Part shown: one piece after another, positions 29,384 through 35,027 of the stretch
Layout of the letters: each line of letters begins with the position of its first letter
How positions within the stretch are numbered: the stretch's first letter is position 1
Assembly: GCA_964386525.1 (NCBI GenBank)
Contig: CAYLSO010000169.1
Coordinates: forward strand, 1 to 35,027
From: CAYLSO01 sp964386525
GTDB lineage: Bacteria > Eisenbacteria > RBG-16-71-46 > DASYSL01
DNA length: 35,027 nucleotides
Reading direction: 5' to 3'
Program-made: the position numbers and the translations under genes
Notes under the pieces: generated by a model
Told to the model about the DNA's origin: nothing
Seen by the model: only the letters and a program-made list of their open reading frames with translations
Databases searched by the model: none

Positions 29384-30612
29384 GCCTCGGCCTGGCCCTC
29401 GAGTCCTCGGGCGAGCGGCTCTCGGTCGCCGTCATCAACTCGGAGGGGCGCTGCCTGGCGGAGGCCACGCGCCTCTCGCAGCGGGGCCACGCACGCTATC
29501 TCGCCGACCTGGTCGCGCAGGCGCTGGCCGAGGCCGGAGTCGGGCTCGACCAGATCGGGCGGGTCGCCGTGGACGTGGGGCCGGGTTCCTTCACGGGAGT
29601 GCGCGTCGGTCTGGCGACGGCGCGCGGGCTGGCCAAGCCGCGCGGCCTGCCGGTGGTGGGCGTCACCTCGTTCGCCGCACTCATCGCGGGCTATCCGCCG
29701 GGGCACGCCCTGGTGGTCCCCGTCCTGCCCGCGGGCGGTAAGCACTGCTACGCCGGCTTCTACCGCAACGATCTCGACGGCCGCCTGGTGGTGGTGCGCG
29801 GACCGGCGGTGGGGGACCCGCGCGGGCTGGCGGTCGCGGTGCGCGGGGCGCTGACGCTGGGCTCGCGCCGCGCCCGCCTGCGGTTGGTGGGGCCGGGCGC
29901 GCTGCGCTACCGCGCCGAGTGGGAGGCCGAGTTCCCCGGCGCCGTGGACGAAGCCTGGCGGCCCGAGGGGCCGCGTGCCCCGGAGGTCGGACGCGTCGCT
30001 CGGGCGTTGGCGCCGACGCCGCTCGCCCACGGCGCCGAGGTGGCCCCGTACACCGGCACCACCGGGCTGCGTCCGCTCTACGTGCGCCGCCCGCAGGCGG
30101 TCGAGCGCGCCGGCGAGACGCGCGCCGGCCGCCGCGGCCTGTGGGACGAGCTGGAGGTCACGGCCATCGACGCCTCGCAGCTCGACGACGTGCTGCGCGT
30201 CGAGCGCGCGGTGTTCGGCGACCCGTGGCCGCGGCGCTTCTTCGAGGAGGAGCTGCGGGCCCGCGAGTCGGTGGCCTGCGCGGTCCGCCACCAGGGCCGG
30301 CTGGCCGGCTACCTGCTCGGCTGGTCGCTGCCCGAGGAGCTGCACCTGGGGAATCTGGCCGTGGCCCCGGAATACCAGCGACGGGGCGTGGCCACCTTCC
30401 TGCTGCGCTGGATCATGGACGAGGCCCGCGCCCGCCGCGCCCTGCGCATCGCCCTGGAGGTGAGGACCTCGAACTTCGCCGCCCAGGAGTTGTATCGTGC
30501 CCACGGTTTCGAGGCGGTGGCCTTGCGGAAAGGGTATTATCAGGACTCCGGCGAGGACGCCCTGGTGATGGTCTGCGAACTGGCGCCGCAGGCCGCCGTC
30601 GCCGGCCCGTAG
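29380..30612 (+). CDS. tsaB: fusion of TsaB (t6A synthesis) and RimI (ribosomal/protein N-alpha-acetyltransferase)
   Basis: 410 aa. Residues 1-240 are TsaB, an ASKHA-fold pseudo-protease: LGLALESSGERLSVAV at the start, VDVGPGSFTGVRVGLATARGLA, then LVVPVLPAGGKHCYAGFY. From about residue 258 the protein is a complete RimI GNAT: ELEVTAIDASQLDDVLRVERAVFGDPWP, NLAVAPEYQRRGVATFLL with the acetyl-CoA loop, and EVRTSNFAAQELYRAHGF ending in KGYYQDSGEDALVM. tsaB and rimI are neighbours in many genomes; here they are one gene, without frameshift or internal start signal. Near the 3' end the AT-rich codons GGG TAT TAT CAG give TATTAT (30535-30540), 83 bp upstream of accD. Confidence 0.93.
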   Translation: MSLGLALESSGERLSVAVINSEGRCLAEATRLSQRGHARYLADLVAQALAEAGVGLDQIGRVAVDVGPGSFTGVRVGLATARGLAKPRGLPVVGVTSFAALIAGYPPGHALVVPVLPAGGKHCYAGFYRNDLDGRLVVVRGPAVGDPRGLAVAVRGALTLGSRRARLRLVGPGALRYRAEWEAEFPGAVDEAWRPEGPRAPEVGRVARALAPTPLAHGAEVAPYTGTTGLRPLYVRRPQAVERAGETRAGRRGLWDELEVTAIDASQLDDVLRVERAVFGDPWPRRFFEEELRARESVACAVRHQGRLAGYLLGWSLPEELHLGNLAVAPEYQRRGVATFLLRWIMDEARARRALRIALEVRTSNFAAQELYRAHGFEAVALRKGYYQDSGEDALVMVCELAPQAAVAGP

Positions 30613-30622
30613 AGGAGGGTGC

Positions 30623-31549
30623 ATGACCTGGCTCAAGCGCAAGCCCGCCGGCGTGAAGGCGCAGCCCAAGAGCGACGTCACCGCGGGCGTGTGGGTGAAG
30701 TGCGACGGCTGCCGCGAGATCCTGCTCCGCAAGGAACTGGAGAAGAACCTCTTCACCTGCCACAAGTGCGGCTTCCACTTCCGCGTGCGCTCGCATCTCT
30801 ACGTCGACTACCTGGTGGACGAGGGCAGCTTCGAGCCGCGCTTCGGCGACCTGCAGTCACAGGACCCGCTCGAGTTCCGCGACGCCCGCATGCGCTACCC
30901 GGAGCGCGTGGCGCAAGCGCAGAAGACCACCGGCCTGAACGACGCGGTGCTCTGCGGGCGGGCCGCCCTCAAGGGGCGGCCGGTGGCCCTGGCGGTGATG
31001 GACTTCTTCTTCATGGGCGGCTCCATGGGCTCGGTGGTGGGCGAGATGGTGGCGCGCACCTTCGAGCTGGCGCGCGCCGAGCGGCGGGCCGTGATCACGG
31101 TGGCGGCCTCGGGCGGGGCGCGCATGCAGGAGGGCATCCTGTCGCTCATGCAGCTCGCCAAGGTCTCGGCGGCGGCCGCCGAGCTGCGCGAGAATCGCCT
31201 GCCGTTCATCTCCATCCTCACCGACCCGAGCACGGCCGGCGTCATGGCCTCCTTCGCCTCGCTGGGCGACGTGATCGTGGCCGAGCCGGGCGCGCTCATC
31301 GGTTTCGCCGGCCCGCGCGTCATCCAGGACACCATCCGCGAGGAGCTGCCGCCGGGCTTCCAGCGCGCCGACTTCGTGCTCGAGCACGGCTTCGTCGACG
31401 TGGTGGCGCACCGCAAGGAGATGCGCGACACCGTGGGTTCCCTGGTGGACTACTTCTACCGGGGCACGGGCGGTTTCACTCTGGGGGCGCCGGGCGCGAC
31501 CTCCGCCTCGCAGTCGCCGGAGACGGCCGCCTCGCGCAGCGGGCGGTGA
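30623..31549 (+). CDS. accD: acetyl-CoA carboxylase carboxyltransferase subunit beta
   Basis: 308 aa. The N-terminal zinc ribbon has Cys27, Cys30, Cys46 and Cys49 (CDGC and CHKC), typical of bacterial AccD. The crotonase-like carboxyltransferase domain follows, with DFFFMGGSMGSVVGE, SGGARMQEGILSLMQLAK and IGFAGPRVIQDTIREELP. With AccA (not in the window) it transfers CO2 from carboxybiotin to acetyl-CoA to make malonyl-CoA for fatty-acid synthesis. GAGGAGGG lies six bases before the ATG. The C-terminus is extended by about 20 Ala/Ser/Thr residues. Its stop overlaps the folC GTG, the common accD-folC pair. Confidence 0.97.
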   Translation: MTWLKRKPAGVKAQPKSDVTAGVWVKCDGCREILLRKELEKNLFTCHKCGFHFRVRSHLYVDYLVDEGSFEPRFGDLQSQDPLEFRDARMRYPERVAQAQKTTGLNDAVLCGRAALKGRPVALAVMDFFFMGGSMGSVVGEMVARTFELARAERRAVITVAASGGARMQEGILSLMQLAKVSAAAAELRENRLPFISILTDPSTAGVMASFASLGDVIVAEPGALIGFAGPRVIQDTIREELPPGFQRADFVLEHGFVDVVAHRKEMRDTVGSLVDYFYRGTGGFTLGAPGATSASQSPETAASRSGR

Positions 31550-32898
31550 CCGCCACGCTCCCCACGTACCAATCCGCGCTCGAGCGTCTCTTCGGCCTGG
31601 AGCGCGGCGGCGGAAAGCTCGGGCTCGAGGGCACGCGCCGGCTCTTGGCCGCCTTCGGCGACCCGCAGCGCCGTTTCGCCTCCCTGCACATCGCCGGCAC
31701 CAACGGCAAAGGCTCCACCGCCTGCTACCTCGAGCGGCTGCTGCGCGAGGCGGGGCTCGCGACGGGGCTCTTCACCTCGCCGCACCTGGTGGACTTCCGC
31801 GAGCGCATCCGGGTGGCGGGGCGCGCCGCCGCGGCCGCGGAGATCACGGCCGCCGTGGAGCGGCTGGCCGCCCTGCCGGCGGCGGGGGGCCGGACCTTCT
31901 TCGAGGCGGCCACGGCGATCGGCTTCGAGCACTTCGCCCGGCACGGCGTGGCGGCGGCGGTGGTCGAGGTCGGCCTGGGCGGGCGGCTCGACTCCACCAA
32001 CGTGCTGGAGCCGGCGCTGTGCGTGATCACCCCGATCGGGCTCGACCACGTAGACCTGCTCGGGGCGACGCTGGCCGAGGTGGCCGCCGAGAAGGCGGGC
32101 ATCCTCAAGCCGGGCGTGCCGGCGCTGGTGGCGCCGCAGGCGCCGGCGGCGCTTGCCGTGCTCGAGCGCACCGCGGCGCAGCAGGGAGCGCCGCTGGTGC
32201 GGATGGCGGAACGGGTGCGCGTGCTGGCCGCGCGGCCGACGAGCGAGGGTACCGAGGTGCGGCTGGCCAGCCGCGACTTCGGTCCCCTGGCCTTCCGCCT
32301 GGGTGCCGTGGGACGGCACCAGGCGGGCAACGCGGCGCTGGCCGTGGCCGCCCTGGGGCTCGCCGTGGAACACGGGCTGGCGCCGCCGGGCGCGCCGGCG
32401 CAGCGCTTCGCCGCGTTGCGGCGCGGCGCCCTCGAGCGCGCGCTCAGCGCCGCCCGCTGGCCGGGGCGGCTCGAGCGCTCCGGGAAGGAGCCGCGCGTGT
32501 GGTGGGACGGAGCCCACAACCCGCACGGCGCGCGGGCCCTGCGGCGGGCCTGGCGCGAGGGTCTGGGCGACGCCCCGGCCGCCCTGGTGCTCGGCTGCTC
32601 GCTCGACAAGGACCTGCGCGGGTTGCTGCGCGCGCTGGCCGGGCCCTGGACCGAGGTCTACGCCTGCGCGCCGGGCACGCCGCGCACCGTGCCGGCCGCC
32701 GAGGTGGCGCGGGCCGCGGCCGTCGCCTGGGGTTGCCCGGCCCACGCCCTGCCGAGCGTGGCGGAAGCGGTGGCCGCCGCTCTGGAGGCCGGCGGCGCCG
32801 GCGCTCCCCCCGGCCGCGTGCTGGTCACGGGCTCGCTCTTCACGGTGGGTGAGGCGATGGCCGCTCTCGGCGACCCGCCGCCCGAGGCGCTGCCGTGA
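31546..32898 (+). CDS. folC: folylpolyglutamate synthase / dihydrofolate synthase
   Basis: Adds glutamates to folates and, in bifunctional forms, glutamate to dihydropteroate. 450 aa from a GTG overlapping accD. Mur-ligase fold: P-loop AGTNGKGST (50-58), SPHLVDFRERIRV, VVEVGLGGRLDSTNV, ITPIGLDHVDLLG and EKAGILKPG for the folate/ATP sites. WWDGAHNPHGARAL starts the C-terminal domain and GSLFTVGEA ends it. Only one folC copy is seen, so a bifunctional enzyme is likely, but the sequence alone does not separate the two activities. Stop overlaps the lptD GTG. Confidence 0.95.
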   Translation: MTATLPTYQSALERLFGLERGGGKLGLEGTRRLLAAFGDPQRRFASLHIAGTNGKGSTACYLERLLREAGLATGLFTSPHLVDFRERIRVAGRAAAAAEITAAVERLAALPAAGGRTFFEAATAIGFEHFARHGVAAAVVEVGLGGRLDSTNVLEPALCVITPIGLDHVDLLGATLAEVAAEKAGILKPGVPALVAPQAPAALAVLERTAAQQGAPLVRMAERVRVLAARPTSEGTEVRLASRDFGPLAFRLGAVGRHQAGNAALAVAALGLAVEHGLAPPGAPAQRFAALRRGALERALSAARWPGRLERSGKEPRVWWDGAHNPHGARALRRAWREGLGDAPAALVLGCSLDKDLRGLLRALAGPWTEVYACAPGTPRTVPAAEVARAAAVAWGCPAHALPSVAEAVAAALEAGGAGAPPGRVLVTGSLFTVGEAMAALGDPPPEALP

Positions 32899-35027
32899 AG
32901 CGCCTCGGCCGCCTCGCCGCCCGGCTCTGCCTCACCGCGCTCGCCGCGGGGCTGCTCGCCTCGGCCGCGGTGCCCGCCGGCGCCCAGGACGAGCCCGTGG
33001 ACATCGCCGCCGACCGCCTCATCGGCAGCCGCAACGCCCAGGGCGAGGTCGTCTTCCTGCAGGGCAACGTCGAGTTGCGCCGCGGCACCACCGTGGTGCG
33101 CAGCCAGGAGGGGCGCTGGGCCAAGTCCCTGGGCACGGTCACGCTGCTGGGCGGCGTGACCGCGATCGACGGCACCTTGCGCATCACCGCCGACCAGGCC
33201 GACTACCAGGAGAGCACGGACCTCATCGTCCTCACCGGCAACGTGCACGTCACCGACCGCGATCTCGAGGCGGTGTCGAGCTTCGGTTCGTACGACTCGC
33301 AGACCCGCCGCGCCGAGATGTGGGGCGGGGTGAACGGCAGCGAGCGCGGCCGCCGCCTCAAGGCCGACCGCGTCACCTACGAGCGTGACACCCAACTGGC
33401 CGAGGCCGTCGGGCGCGTGTGGGCCGCCGACTCGAGCGGCACCCTCGAGCTCGAGGCCGACCGCGTCCGCTTCGAGCGCGCCTTGGAACTGGCCCGCGCC
33501 GTGGGCGCGCCCCGCCTGGTGCGCAACGACAAGGGCAAACGCACCGTGCTCACCGGCGACACCCTCACCGTCGACACGCGCCGCAAGATCGCCTGGGCGG
33601 ACGGCAACGTGCACCTCGAACGCGACACCCTCGAGGCGCGCTCCGCACACGCCGTCTACTGGGACGACGAGGACCGCGGCCTGCTCACCGGCGTGCCGGT
33701 GGCCAAGAACCGCGAGGTCGAGGCCACCGGCGACACCATCGAGGTGTTCACGCGCGACACCGAGATCCAGCGCGCCAGCGTGCGCGGCCAGGGCCGCATC
33801 GAGTTCCGCAGCCGGACCGCGGAGACGCTCGGCGAGACCAACACGCTCACCGCGCCGCGCATCGAGGTCTACTTCGGCGGCGGCAAGGTGGACAGCCTGC
33901 AGGCGCTGGGCGGGGCCGAGAACCTCTACCTGGCGCCGCCCAAGGAGGGCCGTCTCCCGGAGCGCAACCTGGCGCGCGGGCAGAGCGTGACCGTCTACTT
34001 CGGCGAGGACCGCATCGACCGCGCCGTGCTCACCGGCAAGCCGAGCGGCGAGTACCGCTTCGAGCTGGCCGAGGCCGACAGCGCCCGCGGCCCCGAGGAG
34101 ACCATCACCTACCAGGGCGCGCGCATCGAGTACCAGGTGCAGGAGCGCAAGATCCACATCCGCGACGGCGCGCAGCTGCGCTACCAGAATCTGCAATTGG
34201 GGGCCGGGCGCGTGGATTTCGACTCGCGCCAGGAGACGCTGGTGGCGCGCGACCGCCCGGTGCTCAAGGACCGCGACGAAGAGCTCACCGGCCGCACCAT
34301 GACCTACGACCTGGAGAGCGGCCGCGGCACCGTCTACCACGCCGCCACCCAGTACGACCGCGGCTACTACCGCGGCGCGGCCATCGCGCGCGAGCCCGAC
34401 AACGTGCTCCAGGTGCGGACCGCCAGCTACTCGACCTGCGACCTGGCCGAGCCGCACTTCCACGTCTCGGCGTCGCGCATGAAGATCATGCTGCGCGACA
34501 AGATCATCGCCCGGCCGCTCGTCTTCTACCTCAAGAACATCCCGCTCCTGGCCTTCCCGTTCTACGTGCTGCCCATCAAGCCCGACCGCCACTCCGGCCT
34601 GCTCTTCCCGCAGCTGCAGATCGGCTTCAGCCCCCAGGACGGGCGCTTCATCCGTAACCTCGGCTACTACTGGGCGCCCAGCGACTACATGGACCTGACG
34701 GTGTCGGGGGACTACTACGAGAAGGAGCCGTCGTGGATCGCCCGCGGCGAGGGCCGCTACCGCTATCTGGACCGTGTGTACGGGCAGATCGACGGGCGCT
34801 TCACCAACAGCGAGGCGCTGTACGCGTCCCGCCAGTACGACATCAACCTGACCCACAACCAGACGCTCGACCCGGCCACGCGTCTGACCGCCGAGGGCCA
34901 CTTCACCTCGAGCCGTGACTTCACGCGCGACCCCCGCACCGGCCAGCCGCTGGCCAACCGCGTCGACCGCTTCCTGGTCTCGACGCTGGTCCTCAACCGG
35001 CGGCTCCCGTTCGGCACGCTGAACGCC
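32895..35027 (+). CDS. lptD: LPS-assembly outer membrane protein LptD, N-terminal 711 codons (runs off the window)
   Basis: GTG start overlapping folC. Signal peptide with cleavage after PAGA (residue 30). Residues about 32-500 are OstA/LptA-like beta-jellyroll repeats, seen as recurring ADRxxY...G-x-V-x-L motifs (ADRLIGSR, ADQADYQES, ADRVTYERD, ADRVRFERA, GDTLTVDTRR). This is a much longer periplasmic part than in E. coli LptD. The barrel region then begins: YSTCDLAEPHFHVSASRMK (Cys515), IARPLVFYLKNIPLLAFPFYVLPIK and RHSGLLFPQ, a pattern typical of LptD. It inserts lipopolysaccharide into the outer leaflet with LptE, so the cell should be an LPS-bearing diderm. The barrel end and stop codon lie outside the window. 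Confidence 0.9.
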   Translation, partial: MKRLGRLAARLCLTALAAGLLASAAVPAGAQDEPVDIAADRLIGSRNAQGEVVFLQGNVELRRGTTVVRSQEGRWAKSLGTVTLLGGVTAIDGTLRITADQADYQESTDLIVLTGNVHVTDRDLEAVSSFGSYDSQTRRAEMWGGVNGSERGRRLKADRVTYERDTQLAEAVGRVWAADSSGTLELEADRVRFERALELARAVGAPRLVRNDKGKRTVLTGDTLTVDTRRKIAWADGNVHLERDTLEARSAHAVYWDDEDRGLLTGVPVAKNREVEATGDTIEVFTRDTEIQRASVRGQGRIEFRSRTAETLGETNTLTAPRIEVYFGGGKVDSLQALGGAENLYLAPPKEGRLPERNLARGQSVTVYFGEDRIDRAVLTGKPSGEYRFELAEADSARGPEETITYQGARIEYQVQERKIHIRDGAQLRYQNLQLGAGRVDFDSRQETLVARDRPVLKDRDEELTGRTMTYDLESGRGTVYHAATQYDRGYYRGAAIAREPDNVLQVRTASYSTCDLAEPHFHVSASRMKIMLRDKIIARPLVFYLKNIPLLAFPFYVLPIKPDRHSGLLFPQLQIGFSPQDGRFIRNLGYYWAPSDYMDLTVSGDYYEKEPSWIARGEGRYRYLDRVYGQIDGRFTNSEALYASRQYDINLTHNQTLDPATRLTAEGHFTSSRDFTRDPRTGQPLANRVDRFLVSTLVLNRRLPFGTLNA

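Noticed and set aside
1..35027. tRNA, rRNA, insertion sequences, CRISPR arrays, phage or attachment sites
   Set aside because: All gaps were scanned by eye on both strands; none shows a tRNA cloverleaf, transposase, terminal inverted repeats of IS type or phage genes.

Overview
This is a very GC-rich bacterial chromosome segment (roughly 70 % G+C by eye), almost entirely coding and mostly housekeeping. Many genes on the + strand are joined by 1-4 bp ATGA/GTGA overlaps. A LptD-type outer-membrane assembly protein and lipoprotein signals point to a diderm. The PorX-type (receiver plus PglZ) regulator next to tsaE, and the style of LptD, suggest a GC-rich member of the FCB group (for example Eisenbacteria- or Krumholzibacteria-like lineages) rather than a proteobacterium. 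That placement is an inference; no rRNA is present to test it.

Layout. 1-7052 (+): tail of a DUF2752 membrane protein, tgt, yajC, a bacterioferritin, def, fmt, rsmB, a PASTA membrane protein and rpe. 7049-12713 (-): a B12-binding-type radical SAM protein of unknown function, a GH133-type glycogen debranching enzyme with its own terminator, an SRPBCC protein and a BtpA/SgcQ-family protein. 12877-15799 (+): a three-gene overlapping unit of family-5 uracil-DNA glycosylase, a GT-C-like membrane protein and a GNAT. 15931-18905: ffh, a small Cys-rich secreted protein, and a convergent NmrA-type reductase. 19217-26525 (+): rpsP with a long basic tail, hemC-hemD-hemB-hemL (tetrapyrrole synthesis by the C5 route), serS and a sensor histidine kinase. 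26553-27018 (-): a small lipoprotein and, upstream of it, a 43-codon micro-gene. 27275-35027 (+): PorX-like regulator, tsaE, a tsaB-rimI fusion, accD, folC and the first 711 codons of lptD.

How the genes work together: tgt, tsaE, tsaB-rimI, rsmB, def, fmt and serS serve tRNA/rRNA modification and translation; ffh and yajC serve protein export; hemCDBL makes uroporphyrinogen III; accD, folC and lptD serve lipid, folate and envelope synthesis. The histidine kinase and PorX-like regulator flank the lipoprotein/micro-gene pair and may form one signalling locus.

The most unusual observation is that two otherwise unrelated predicted secreted products end at their stop codons in nearly the same sequence: TWARVKAIYR in the Cys-rich protein (17323-18012) and TWGRVKGLYR in the micro-gene (26887-27018). 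Different synonymous codons are used. In the micro-gene almost nothing but this tail remains after the predicted signal peptide. This could be an undescribed C-terminal signal or secreted peptide family.
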